Assembly: GCA_006176705.1 (NCBI GenBank)
Contig: QRFJ01001016.1
Span: 191,001 to 255,000 of the forward strand
Source of the DNA: Cocos nucifera
Lineage: Eukaryota > Streptophyta > Magnoliopsida > Arecales > Arecaceae
Direction of reading: 5' to 3'
DNA: 64,000 bases
Shown here: positions 48,915 through 60,783 of the stretch, piece after piece
Position numbering within the stretch: the stretch's first letter is position 1
Layout of the letters: each line of letters begins with the position of its first letter
Notes under the pieces: model-generated
Database searches by the model: none
Seen by the model: the letters and a program-made list of their open reading frames with translations, nothing else
What the model was told of the DNA's origin: nothing
Program-made: the position numbers and the translations under genes

Positions 48915-50568
48915 TGATGCAGGACAAAGTTGAATGAGCTAAGAAGTCACTCTGAATTAGAATTAAAAAAAAATTATAAATTTTTTTTCATAAAATAGAT
49001 GAGTGTTGGGATAAAGAGAAAAGAGGAAGAAGTTGGGAAAGTTCATCCTAGAGTAAATGAAGAGAAAAAAGTTTGAAAAATTCATCTTAACGAGCGTAGG
49101 AGAATGAAAGAAATTCAAAAATAGTAGATGACAACCTAAGTTCTTTACTTCAAAAATTTAACTCTTATTTTATTTTTTATTTAGATTTATGATCTTATTT
49201 ATAGGTCTTTAATAATTCTCTAATCTCCTAATAAATTTCTAACAAACTTCAACTTCCTAACTAATTCCTAATAAATTAAAAGATTTCAACCTTTTTAATA
49301 AATTTTTAATAAAATAACAAACAAAATTCTGATAAGCTAACCATCTGACAAATTGATCCATCTCATGCTTTATGATGTGTACATGAGTTGGAAAGAAGAA
49401 GATACACCCATTTTTTATACACATATATATACACTCAGGTAAAATATAAAAATAAAATACATGTAGATCTGTATTAATAATAGTCCTAAATGATATCCTC
49501 ATCAATTTTTCTTGGGATAAAAAAAATTCGATCCCATCGAGTTAGGCATCATACTGCTCTGGAGATACTCAAAAAAATTTGGATTAATCCTTTGTAGCTC
49601 ATCTCGAGTAATTTAGGAATTCTCTTACTCCGATGTTAGTGGAAAAGATAGCTCGAAGGAGTGACGGATGGTGTAGGATGACGTGACGGTGGAGATGGAT
49701 AGGCGCAAAGGCGAGTAGGTGCACAGAAAGTTAGAGCAGTAGATGGAAAGCTTGTAAAGGTCGACAGTGGAGGTAGGGAGGAAAGTTTAAAGCAGGAAAA
49801 GAAGTTAAGGATGAGGGCCTTAGAAGCTTGGGGCTAGATTTTTTTTTTTTCTAAAACATTATAATCCATCTATGCTCTGATACTAAAATTGATGTGGGAC
49901 AAAATGGTAAGGATCATAAGTGAGCTAAGAAGTCACTCCGGATTAGAATAAAAAAAAAAGGAATAACTATGGGATTTCTCTATAAAATAGACTAGGGTCG
50001 GGATAAGAAGGAAAAGGAGGAAAGAGGGAGAAGTTGGATAAGGAGGGATGAGGAAGAAGTTGGAGAAGTTCATCTTGAAGGAGATGAGGAGAAAGAAGTT
50101 GTAGGAAATCCATCTAGAGGTGAGGGGTTGAGAAGAATGGTACAGGACTTTAAGAAAATCCAGGACTTTAAGAAAATCTATCCCAGTAGAAAAAGGGAAG
50201 AAACCCAAGAAAGCTAGAAGAAAACCTAAATTCTTTCACTCCAAAAATTTAATTCTTCTTCTATTTTATTTAGATTTATGACTTTATTTATAAACTTCCA
50301 ACAACCCTCTAACCTTCTAATAAATTTCTAACAAATTTCAACTCAACTCCGTAACAATTCCTAACAAACTAATAGATTTCGAATAAAATAACAAATAAAA
50401 TCCTAACAAACTAATCATCTAACAAACTGATCCATCTTATACTTTAGAATGTATGCATAAGTTAAAAATAAAAAAAATATATATCAATTTTCTATACAAC
50501 CATATAAACATCTAAATAAAATATATATGGATCTATATCAATAATAATGTTGGATAATGCCCTCATCA
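48915..50568 (-). mobile_element. Small complete non-autonomous LTR element (TRIM-like)
   Basis: Two LTRs, 48915-49504 (590 bp) and 49890-50568 (679 bp), both begin TGATG and end CTCATCA. They share TGAGCTAAGAAGTCACTC, GAGGAAGAAGTTGG and TTTCTAACAAA. The 385-bp interior has no gag or pol. At 49869-49884 ATCTATGCTCTGATAC reads, on the minus strand, GTATCAGAGCATAGAT, the initiator-Met-tRNA primer site of Copia-type elements. That makes the right LTR the 5' LTR. The flanks are TCGTT and TCGTC, a 5-bp duplication with one mismatch. An autonomous Copia partner elsewhere would be needed to move it. Confidence 0.85.
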
Positions 50569-51640
50569 TCGTCCCCTCCTTGCACCACCAAAGCACGGCC
50601 CGAGGTTCTCGGTATCTGACGACCCAAAGTCCAACTCCATTATTTACACCAATAGCTGGTCGGTTATCATTTGCCATCTCGACACCCTGTTGGAGGCGTC
50701 CATCCATGGCGAGCACTCCTACACCGTCGTCTACTCCAATGCCTCCAATACTATTTGAATATGGGGTTGCCACAGTGATAGCATCTTAAATATCGAGTTT
50801 TGCGTCCTCTCCGGTTATTTGATAACCTCTAGTTTCTCCCGACGGCCTTGGCTTGTCGCCTCCGGGACGACAAGGGCTGGGGAGCATCTGCTAATTTTTA
50901 TTTATCTTTTTATTTCTCTAACTATGGGGTGAAGTAGGTTAGAAGAGGCTGATGTGTTCAATTCTATTGGGCTAGTCTACAGGGCAATGTTGTCAGAATT
51001 GGATCGGAGTGGCCGGTCCATCAAGTTGTATGGGGAACTTGTTTACTAACCGGTTCGTTATATATCCCTTGTATCAGATTGGTCAAAAATCAATCAAAAT
51101 TGGATGAAACGTTTGAACTGAGCGAACCAATTGAACTGGATGACCGGTTTGAACCGGACAAATTATTATAGAAATTTGATATCTAGCCTAAGATTTTGGA
51201 CTTGGATATTTAAATCTATAATTTCAAAGTACTAAATTACTGCCCCAAACCCGAAAACCCAATGCCCCAAACCAATAAACTAATAGAAACCAAAAACAGA
51301 AAAAGAAAAAAAAAAAAAAAAAAGCCCCTCCACTGCACTTGTGACCATAAGGTCATTCTTTTTTCTTCTTATTTTTGATGTTTTATAAATATTAAATACT
51401 AAAACTTTATGTTTTGATATTATGCTGATTTCAGCATTTTGTGCATGGAACCCGGAATCGGCCAGTAAAATAGTTCAACATCAGATCCGATTTTTAAAAT
51501 ATTAGTACATGGTAGGTTAGGTTTAGCGAATAATTTCTTATTCCAATGATTTCAATATCCCAAATACAATGAAATGAGATATCTACCATGCTGGGGCATT
51601 ATTTTTCAGGTGATTAAGATCTTATTTAAGATTGTTGTTA
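50569..51640. other. Spacer, no recognised gene
   Basis: GC-richer patches (50570-50900) translate without stops for about 80 codons but match no family I can name. An A run lies at 51301-51323. 51110-51190 has GAACCGG-type repeats. Nothing is supported as a gene. Confidence 0.5.
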
Positions 51641-52571
51641 ATAATAGAGCTTTTGGAAGTTGAGTTTTGGAAAATATAGTTTTTATAAAAATTATTTACT
51701 ATTTGATAATCATATTTATAAAATATTTTAAATTTTAATATATATTTGATAATTAAAATAAAAAAATACTTTTGATATAATAAAATAATAATAATAATAA
51801 ATATTTTATAATATTATATAATAAAAAATAATATAATATAATATTATATATTATTATATATTAAAATTTAATTATATTATATAATATTATTATCATATAA
51901 TGAAACATAATATTGTAATATAATATAATAATATTATATTATAATATAATTTATAATATAATATAATATATTGGTTATAATCAAATCTAATAATAGATTA
52001 TAATATATTATATTATAGTATAATAATATAATATAATTATATTATATTATTATAATATAATAATATAATAATAAATTATATTATATTTAGAACTTAAATA
52101 TTAATATATTTTAAAATATTTTTTTATTATATTTTTATTATCATATAATGTAATACAATATTGTAATATAATATAATATAATAGATTATAATCTAATCTA
52201 AAAATAAATTATAATATAACATATTATATTATTATAAATATAATAATATTATTATATTATTACTTTATTATATCAAATTATATTTTATAATATAATAATA
52301 TTATAATAGATTATGTTATATATTTACATAGTATAATATTATTATATTATATTATATTATATGATAATAATAATAATAAAATAATATTTTAAAATATGAT
52401 AATATTTAAGTTATAAATATAATATAATTTATTATAATATTATTATAATAATATAATATAATATAATATAATTATAATAGTATAATATAAAATTATACTT
52501 ATAATGCAATATATAATGTTAGATAATATAATGGATTATAATCTAATTTAATAATAAATTATAATATAACA
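51640..52571. repeat. Nearly pure A/T low-complexity tract
   Basis: About 0.9 kb of TAATATAATATTATATAATA-like sequence with almost no G or C between about 51770 and 52570. It contains many short perfect palindromes (TATAATATTATA type). No coding content is present. The Gypsy-like element that follows begins at its right edge. Confidence 0.9.
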
Positions 52572-52976
52572 TATTGGGAGATTTTTATGCCAACCAAAGA
52601 TATGATAATGTAGGTTGAATTGAAGATCATCGAAGGCTAAGGTCGAGATCCTATTTCAGACTGAGCTTGTCATTAAAAGATTGAGGCTAGGATCAGAATT
52701 TAGGCTAATTAAAAGTCTTCAGAAGGTTGAGCTGAGGTCCTAATTTAGGTTGAACTTAAGGTTATCAGAATGTTGAAATTTCTACTCTCAACTTCAAGTT
52801 GTTAATTCATGTAATTAAGAGACGGTCGATACTTTGACTACTATTGTTGCTTAAAGGATGAACTCCGATATTTTGCACGAAGAATAGTTTGGACTCAATC
52901 GAGCTACCGTCGATCCCACCCTAACTCCCCTTGTTATTCGGCCTCCTCGCCTTTTAGGTCAATCTCTTCCATACTC

Positions 52977-54825
52977 ATGAGTCAATCTAGTCTGTCCCAA
53001 TCTTCTTGGAGCTTGGATAACCCTTCTGACGAGGACCACGATTTTGGGGTAGTTGGTTCTCTGGGCCAATCTGAGGAATATGAAGTTTTGGACTATGATC
53101 CTTTCAGAATAGATTCTGTCCTCACTTCGAAGGATCTGAAAGTCATTAGGATGAGGTACCATATCCCTGGTGATTTCAAGTTAGAGATCGTCGGTCCTGA
53201 GGAGCGTATAGCTCTTCCTTGGTCTAGATGGGTCGGTATTTATGAGGAATCTTAAAGGCCAGTCTTAGGTTATCATTTTATTTTTTAATTATCGAGCTTT
53301 TGATCCTATATAGAATTAGCTTTTGTTGTTTGGCGCCGAACTCCTAGCGATCGATTTTAGGCTTCTTCACCCACTGCCTCCTCCTTGGGATCGAGCCTAC
53401 CTCCCATCTTCTCTAAGCCTGCTTCACTTTAAAGGAGCATTCGACGGAGGTCGGATGATGGTACGCTTCTCTTTGAAAAGGATATCGTCTTTTTCGAGGC
53501 GCTCCTACCTCGGTGATAACTGGAAGGAGCGCTTCTTTTTTGTGTCGGTCGAGCAACCATGGGATTTTAGCACATCATAGGGGCGACCTCATAGGTCGGC
53601 TATCAGACCTCCAATATTATCCGAAGCCGTGGAGGAGGCCTTGAGTCAAATCTTTAGTCTTGCTCCTCTTCCGCTGTCTAGATTTCTTACCGAGGAGAAC
53701 TTATTTAAGATCGGACTGATTCCAACTGACTCGAGGAGTAAGTATTCTCATGCGATTTCATTTGGGTCGTCTTTTCTTTCCTTGTCATTATCATTGATCG
53801 AGTCTTGTGTTTTTCTGTTCAGCGATGAACCCGTCCGACCTTCTAACTCTTCATCGGATGGCGAAGAAGAGGAAGACTAGCACGACCGTGGCCCCCAAAC
53901 GCGCTCGAACTAAGGCTGTCCTGGCACAGCCCACGGTAGGAGGTTCCTCGAGAGTGGCCAATGCCCCGAGGAAGGAGAAGGCATCGGTGAAGGCTGTGAC
54001 GCCGCTTCAGTCCGTAGCTCCGAGAGAGTTTGTCCCCCGACCTTCTGCATCCACTTCCAAAAGAAGCTTAGGTGGACCGAAGATCTCCATCCGAATGTCC
54101 AACCATGGATTTGATGTTCCGGAGAGTGTCTCTCTGGTGGAAGTTTTTTCGAATACCGAGGACAAAAGGAAGGGCCTCGGTGACTACTGAGTCGCTCGTT
54201 CATTGCTGAAGTCGGTCATCTTACCGGCCGACGTCCAAACCTTCGAAGAGGCTGGGGGTGCCTTTCATATCCAGGACTCCTACGATTCTCTCCTTCGGGT
54301 ACGTATTCACTTTTTTACCGACCTTCATCTTAGGTCTTCCGTTCACTCCTCGGCTCAGCTTTTTCTTTTTTCTCTTCTCTTTTCTTTTTTTTTTAGCTCA
54401 TCTATCATGTGGACCATTTTGCTGAGGTAATTAGAGATGTTCGACGCCTCTCTAAGGAAGCTGAGGAGAAAGCCGCCCATGCCAATCGAAGGATGGATGA
54501 TGCTCAATTATCTCGGCTGAAGGTCGAGGATGAGACCAGATCCCTCAGGAAGAGGGTGAAGCAATTGGAGTACAAGTTGACCAAGATTGAAGCTCGGGTG
54601 CTGGGAGAGAGGGAGGTCGGAAAGGCACGAGCGGAGGCTGCTAGGATAGAGGCGATCGAGGCCTTTCGCGCATCGAAAGAATTCTGCAACATCAAGACAG
54701 ATTTCACATCGCTCTCCTACCTGCAAAGGGGCATAGACCTAAAAGAGAAGGTCCGAAGGATCTTCCCCGACCAGAACTTGGACCTCTTGGAGTCGGACGA
54801 GGAGGCCGAGGAAGCTGAGGGTTGA
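52977..54825 (+). pseudogene. 'Putative gypsy-type transposon' gag-like gene with coiled coil
   Basis: The ATG at 52977 opens MSQSSLSQSSWSLDNPSDED. It continues with IRMRYHIPGDFKLEIVGPEE and ALPWSRWVGIYEES (to 53255), the signature start of the plant domain known as putative gypsy-type transposon (Pfam PF04195 type: fxIPxxF-x-L-x-x-P-x-x-x-R-x-x-x-P-P-x-x-x-G-x-Y). Later pieces in other frames continue it (ILGFFTHCLL; GRSASFLC), then a basic linker (53807-54190) and an Ala/Glu/Arg-rich coiled coil (54409-54825, RDVRRLSKEAEEKAAHANRR), ending in an acidic tail. Stops and frame changes at 53256, 53580, 53880 and 54190 mean introns, decay or both. Proteins of this type are common in palm and grass LTR elements; their role is unknown. 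Confidence 0.75.
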
Positions 54826-55235
54826 AAGATTCAGATGGAAGATGTCTTCAGCCCCACACGCGACGATCTGGCTGCCGAGGATGCAGCGTCGATACCACCC
54901 TCAGCCATTATCACCCTACCAGACTAAGCGGAGGTCGACGAATCTGGAACTCTTGACGGACCTTAGTGTACCATTTTGATCGGGCATGTCCGATCTTTTT
55001 TTCTTTTTCTTCTCTTTTTTAGGTCGGCCTTTTTTGTTTGCCCCTGATCTTTGTCGAGGTATTTTTGTATGGATCGACCATCACTTGTAAACACTGAACT
55101 TTAATACAAAACCTTCTTTTGCTTTTGTTGTTAAGTTCGTATGTTCTTCGTTAGATTTTCTTTTTTCAAGACGTAGGTTAGCGTAAACCTTAGATGGCGT
55201 GCCTGAGAAGTGATGGGCGATTCATGCCGGCGTAT
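54826..55235. other. Short non-coding link after the gag-like gene
   Basis: Contains TTTTCTTTTTCTTC pyrimidine runs (54998-55025) and ends as the palindromic array begins. No protein motif is recognised. Confidence 0.5.
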
Positions 55236-55545
55236 TACGATCCTCGGCCATAGTCGAGGAGCATGTTTTCACGAACTTCATGAGTTACGTTCCGCTCCTC
55301 GGCTATGGCCGAGGAGCGCGCATTGGTGAGCTCCGATGGAGATGCATTCCACTCCTCGACCGTGGTTGAGGAGCGCACATTGGTGAAACTTGTCAGAGAC
55401 GATTTCCGCTCCTCGATCGTGACCGAGGAGCGTGCGTTGGTGAAACTTGATGGAGATGCGTTCCGCTCCTCGATCGTGGTCGAGGAGCACGCGTTGACGA
55501 AATTTGGTGGAGACGTGTTTCGCTCCTCGACCGTGGCTAGAGAAG
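55235..55545. repeat. 57-bp tandem array with a palindrome in each unit
   Basis: GCTCCTCG or a close variant starts at 55294, 55351, 55408, 55465 and 55522, exactly 57 bp apart, with a first copy at 55240 (54 bp). Each unit centres on a hairpin such as CTCCTCGATCGTGGTCGAGGAG (20-22 bp). Because 57 is a multiple of three, ORFs stay open through the array on both strands (plus 55305-55664; minus 55603-55235). Confidence 0.93.
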
Positions 55546-57730
55546 CTCCGTCTCGTTGCTCCAATGTTGATAAGATTCGGCATCCATCTTCAACAAGTCC
55601 CATTCAGGCTCAAATTGAGGAGCTCCAAATGAGAAAAAAATTTCATTCGAAGAAACAAGTCTAAGCGAAGAAGAAGGTTACAACAAGGATGATCCAAACC
55701 AGCAAAAACGTCATAGGATCTAGATAAGAAATATAATCATGAAAATTTTTTAGTCATATTATATTCTTATTTTTTCATCCATTCTTTTGAATTCTAGAAA
55801 GAATCAAATATTAGAAGAGGATCTTCATTTGCACTCCGATATGCTGGGCAAAATTTAATTTATGAACTTGATAAGTATAATAATTTAACATAAAAAATAT
55901 ATATATCTTGATTATTTAATTTTAATTATTTAATATTTAATATTTTTTATATATTTTTTAAAAATAATTAATTATAAAATCTTAATTACAAACCAACTAG
56001 AAACGTCTCTCCAACACATGTAGATGAAGCTCCAGTCCAAATTTAAGCTTGCCATGACGCGAAGATACGTGAATGCAGGCACAAGGAAAGGATAGGACTC
56101 ATTTGGCAATATTATAAAAGGAAGAGTTTTCTTTGGAAAAAAAAAAAAAAAAAAGGTATATGAGCATTTAATATGGTGGGGGAATTCATTAGGGTAAATG
56201 GGTGTGGGGGCGTTGGATTTTTCATTGGCCGCACGAACGTGAATGCAGGTTGGGAGTTGGATTCAATTTATATGCGGGGCAAGGAAGGAAAGAACGCATC
56301 TTGGGGAAGCAAACGTGGCAAGAAGATCGTGGATATGCAGCATTAAAAAAAAAAAAATTTTTTTTGAAAAATTTTTTTAGGGAGAAAAAAATTTAGATTG
56401 TATGTCAACTCTTTCTCTTACCTTATCTTCCATTTTCTTCATCTCATTCATCCAAATTTCTTATTACTCCATCTCAACTATCCATTTTCTTAGGATATAT
56501 TCTTTCATTAGTCCCACATATGAAAAATACAAAATTCTTCTTTCTCTTGATACTTATAAATAAAGCTCAATACCACCACTTGAAGATCATCTCTCCACAC
56601 CATAACTTTTGTAGGGACTCATGTGTTATGCAGAAATATCTATCCAATAAAATTTTTATCCATCTTTTTCTCACTTTCCAAAAAAAATCAATCAAGAAAA
56701 ATTTTTATATTTTTATTTTCTTATTTCAACTCCAAGTTCTATTAATGGCTTGATCATTAAAATTTTTTTTTTATATTAAAAATTTTTATCAATAATAAAA
56801 ATTAGTTTTTTTCCTTATCAATTTAATTTTTATTTTTAGTAAATATGATAGTTTAAATTTCTACACTTTAATTCTTGTAATTTTTAATTTCAACAATACG
56901 ATAGTTTATTTTTATAATTCTTTAATTTTTATAATTTAAATTTCAGCAAGTAGTATAGAATTTAATTTTAATTAATTTTAAAAGCTTTGATTTAAATCAT
57001 GTCTAATTAAGCAGTCCTCTGAAGTTTGCAATGAAGCTAAATCATGATTAAAAGCTTTTTTTTAGGATTTCTCCTTGGCTTTTATCTTTTTAGTTCTTCT
57101 TCCTTCAAGCTTTTTGCCAAGAAACTTAATAGACTATCATTGGGTTTCAATCCCTTTATTATTCATATTTGATTCGGTGCAAGAAGGATAATAGAAAGAA
57201 GGCCTATAATCTTGATAATTTTTTTTCTCTTCTTTCTTGTGAAAAATTTTGATAGATTATTGTTGGATCGAGCCCGTTAATAGTCCATACTTAGCTAACA
57301 CAAAAGAAGCAGTTAAAGGAGAGTTCTTTAATTAGGATGAATGCTTGTTTATGCATTACATCTTAATCAAGTAACATCATAAGAGAAATCTTAGAAAGGC
57401 TTTCTAAATCATTAATCTAGTAGATTTAAAAGTCTTAGATCTTTAGATTATTATTATCTATAATTAATTTATTGTTTAGTTGTAAGAAATAAACAATCTT
57501 TCCTCCTTTTTATTAAAACTCGTCTGAGTAAGGATTTGAATGCAATTCAAACATAATTTCTCGTGGGATCGATCCATATTCGTTGGACGTGCTATTTTGC
57601 ATACCGTGCACTTGCGATTAATTTTAAGACATAATAGAACTTCATAAATAGAAGCAAATTTGATGCCTAGCAAAGGCTCTTCATCAACCGTGTCCCGTAA
57701 AATGGGGGTTCAATTTCCTTGAGTCAAAAA
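55546..57730. other. AT-rich internal stretch of the LARD-like element
   Basis: Contains A/T homopolymer runs (56138-56155, 56343-56382) and, at about 57020-57680, LTR-like wording (for example CGTGGGATCGATCC followed by GTGCACTTGCGATT) that recalls a Gypsy LTR end. No terminal pair was found. No gene is recognised. Confidence 0.45.
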
Positions 57731-57779
57731 AATGGAAGGGAGAGAGAAGAGAGTTTTAGTTTTCTATTTTAAAAAAAGG

Positions 57780-58700
57780 AGAGAAAGTAGAAAGAGGGGC
57801 AGGGTCGGCGACGGCAAGGCCTCTCCCCAGCCCCTGCATCTCCGGCCGACCTCCCCACATGCCAACCTTCTCTCTCATGATCTCGGACGTCGATGTCTGG
57901 CCAGCTTTCCTCATGCCTGTTGCGCGTCCAGCTAGCTTTCCTTACACCTGCCGCACGTCCGATCGGCCTCCTCCAAGCCCGCACACCTCTGGTCGATCTT
58001 CTCTCTCCCATGCGATGACTCTAGTAGATCTCCTCTCCCTACACCCTGGGCAACCCTTCCAGTTGATCTCCTCCCCGTGTCCCCCAGCCGCAGTCGAGAT
58101 CCACCATTGCACTCCCATGTGTAATCCGTAGTGATTCCAACTATCTCCTCCTAGCCGAGCTTCTCCACCGTGCATCTGCGCATCTCTAGCACCGATGTCC
58201 TCCTCCCCCATGCTTCCAAGCATGGCCCACAATGACTCTAGCCGATCTCCTCCCTTGCACTCCCAGGCACAGCCCACGATGGCAAGGCCTCTCTCCAGCC
58301 TCTGCATTTCTGGCCGACCTCCCCATGTGGCGACCTTCTCTCTCGATCCCGGATGCTAATGTCCTCCTCCCCCATGATCCCAAGCGCAGCCCACGACGGT
58401 GCAGGTCTTTTTCTCCATCGCAACCATGGGTGGTACCAATCTCCCTCGCGATCCCAGTGGCCCTGAGGTCCTCCTTTGCGAGAAGAAGAAAGGAATAAGA
58501 AGAGGAAGAAAGAAGAAGCCCTTTGGTCGATCCTCTCTCTCTTGTGCTCGTGCATGTCCCGGTGTCCTCCCCTCGCTGACCTTCTCCCTGCATGTCTAGG
58601 TGCAGCCGAAGTCCTCTTAGTGGCGCTGACCCTCTTTGTCGCACATCCAGGTGTAGACAAACCTGTCGCAATGATGTCGAAGCCCGTGCACTCCCAATAC
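57780..58700. repeat. GC-rich internally duplicated block
   Basis: A C-rich block with a direct duplication: GGCAAGGCCTCTCCCCAGCC at about 57813 and a variant at about 58278 are followed by GGCCGACCTCCCCA in both (offset about 465 bp). Shorter words such as GATCTCCTCCC and CCTCCTCCCCCATG recur. Long ORFs on both strands reflect the composition. It resembles the CT-rich block in the CACTA element, and may be a foreign insert. Confidence 0.7.
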
Positions 58701-58854
58701 GGCTGAAGTTCCATGCGTTCGATCTTTTCGAAGTCTTTCCATGCGCATTTTACATCAAATAATGCCGAAGTTGACTTGGAGCAACCCCAAAGCGACCTAC
58801 AAAAAGCCACAACATTCACACATGGCTCTGTGAATTTCACCTGCTGAAGTCAAG

Positions 58855-59520
58855 TTTAAAAAAAAAAAGAAGAGAAAGGGAGAGAAGAAAAAAGGGAGAC
58901 AAAATCTGATCTGAACCAAAGTATTCTAAAGCGAAAGCCTATAGCAAGAAGGGGTCAAACAAAACCCAAGTTCTTCCAAATAGAGGACTCATGGTAAAAG
59001 ACTTTTAAACTTCTATCCATTGTTATTTTTCTTTTCTTTCTCACAGGGCTATAGGACACCAAAATCAAGATTGAACCAAAAATCAATTAAGACTAAGTTC
59101 AAAAAACTAAGGCTAAAGCTGAAGTGAAAATAAATACTGGAGCCGAAGTTAGAATCCAGACCAATCTGAGGTCAAGTTCATTCGAGGTGAAAATAAAGCA
59201 AATCCAACCTCCTGTCATACAAATCCGAGTACTATAGAAGTTCAAGCTCAAGAGATTGAGGCCAACAAAAATCCAACCTCAATAAGCCAAGCTCGTCAAA
59301 AAACCAATCCGAGGTCAAAAACCCAAGCTAGGCTAAAGTCAGGTTCAAGACCAAGCTAAAGTCAAAATCAAGTACAAGCTGAAGTTTAAATCATAGCTGA
59401 ACTGAAGTTAAAATCATGACCGAGGTCGAGCTATCAAGCCTAAAAAAAAGAAAAAAAAATGATCAATGCCGAAAAAGCTGACTCGACTAGAAGGAGTCTA
59501 GCCCCAGAAAGAAGGCATCC
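58855..59520. other. Purine-rich low-complexity stretch
   Basis: Starts with an A run (58857-58868) and GAGAAAGGGAGAGAAG. From 59060 it is rich in the words CAAGTTCA, AAGCTGAAGT and CCGAGGTC. It leads directly into the 51-bp array. No gene. Confidence 0.6.
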
Positions 59521-59522
59521 AG

Positions 59523-60410
59523 TTATTTAAAATAGGAGATTAACCTCATCGCAGCGAGGGTGAAGGCCTTTGATTATTTAAGATAGAAGTTTAACCTTGT
59601 CCTAGCAAGGATGAAGACCTTCGGTTATTTAAGACAGGGGGTTAATTTATTGTAGCAAGGATGAAGGCCTCCGATTATTTAAGACAGAAGTTAACCTCAT
59701 CGTAGTGAGGGTGAAGACCTCCGATTATTTAAGACAGGAGGTTAACCTCATCGCAGCGAGGATGAAGGCCTTCGGTTATTTAAGATAGGAGGTTAACCTC
59801 GTCACAGCGAGGATGAAAACCTTCGGTTATTTAAGATAGGAGGTTAACCTTATCCTAGCGAGGATGAAAATCTTCGATTATTTAAGATACGAGGTTAACC
59901 TAGTTGTAGTGAGGGTGAAGGCCTTCGGTTATTTAAAGATAGGAGGTTAACCTCATCCAAGCAAGGATGAAAGCCTTCGGTTATTTAAGACAGGAGATTA
60001 ACCTCGTCGCAGTGAGGGTGAAGGCCTTCGATTATTTAAGATGGGAGATTAACCTCGTCCTAACGAGGGTGAAGGCCTCCGGTTATTTAAGACCGGAGGT
60101 TAACCTCGTTGTAGCGAGGGTGAAGGCCTCCGATTATTTAAGACAGAAGGTTAACCTCATCATAGCAAGGGTGAATGCCTCCAATTATTTAAGATAGAAG
60201 GTTAACCTTATCGCAGTGTGGGTGAAAACCTCCGATTATTTAAGATAGGAGGTATATCTCATCCAAACAAGGGTGAAGACCTCCGGTCATTTAAGACATG
60301 AGGTTAATCTCATCGTAGTGAGGGTAAAGGCCTTCGATTATTTAAGACAGGAGGATAACCTCGTCCTAGTGAAGGTGAAAGTCTCTAATTTTTAAAATAT
60401 GAGGTTAAAT
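59523..60410. repeat. 51-bp tandem array, about 17 units
   Basis: TTATTTAAGA recurs at about 59523, 59574, 59625, 59675, 59725, 59776, 59827 and onward to about 60340, a 50-51 bp period. Many units contain the perfect palindrome GAGGTTAACCTC, followed by CATCGCAGCGAGGGTGAAGG. 51 is a multiple of three, so a 76-codon ORF (59967-60197) arises from the repeats (KAFGYLRQEINLVAVRV type units). Confidence 0.95.
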
Positions 60411-60625
60411 ATCAAGATCTACAGAAATCTGACATTAGAAAGTAGAGATCTGTAGAAATTCAAGTTCAGAATATCAATATATGCAGAAATCCGACTTTAA
60501 AAAGTAGAGGTCTGTAGAAATCCGAGCTCAAAATGTCAATATGTGCACAAATTCAATCTTAGAAAGCCAAGATTTGTAGAAATCCGAACTCAGAATATCA
60601 AGACTTGTAGAAATCTAAACTTAAA
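60410..60625. repeat. About 61-bp array with half-units
   Basis: TGTAGAAAT or TGCAGAAAT recurs at 60422, 60451, 60482, 60512, 60543, 60575 and 60606, about 30 bp apart, alternating between two half-unit types. It lies between the 51-bp array and the polypurine tract. Confidence 0.85.
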
Positions 60626-60783
60626 ATGTTGAGGGCAAAATTGGTTCCGAGCTAAAAGATAAAGACCTTCGAACAATTTCAATAAAAAACCTGAAGATTC
60701 TAAGTCTAAATGATAAAAAAGGACATATTTTCGGCAAATCCGATTTGGTATACTCCCTTCATCCGAACCAAGATTCGGACTTG

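Noticed and set aside
50569..50900. Possible gene end next to the small LTR element
   Set aside because: The open stretch is short and any resemblance to protease-type sequences was too weak to name.
57769..58840. Several 80-200 codon ORFs as genes
   Set aside because: They overlap on both strands in a GC-rich duplicated block and contain no recognisable domain.
59967..60197. 76-codon ORF as a small gene
   Set aside because: It is simply the translation of the 51-bp tandem array.
59523..60410. CRISPR-like regular array
   Set aside because: Units are contiguous 51-bp tandem repeats without unique spacers, in a plant LTR element.
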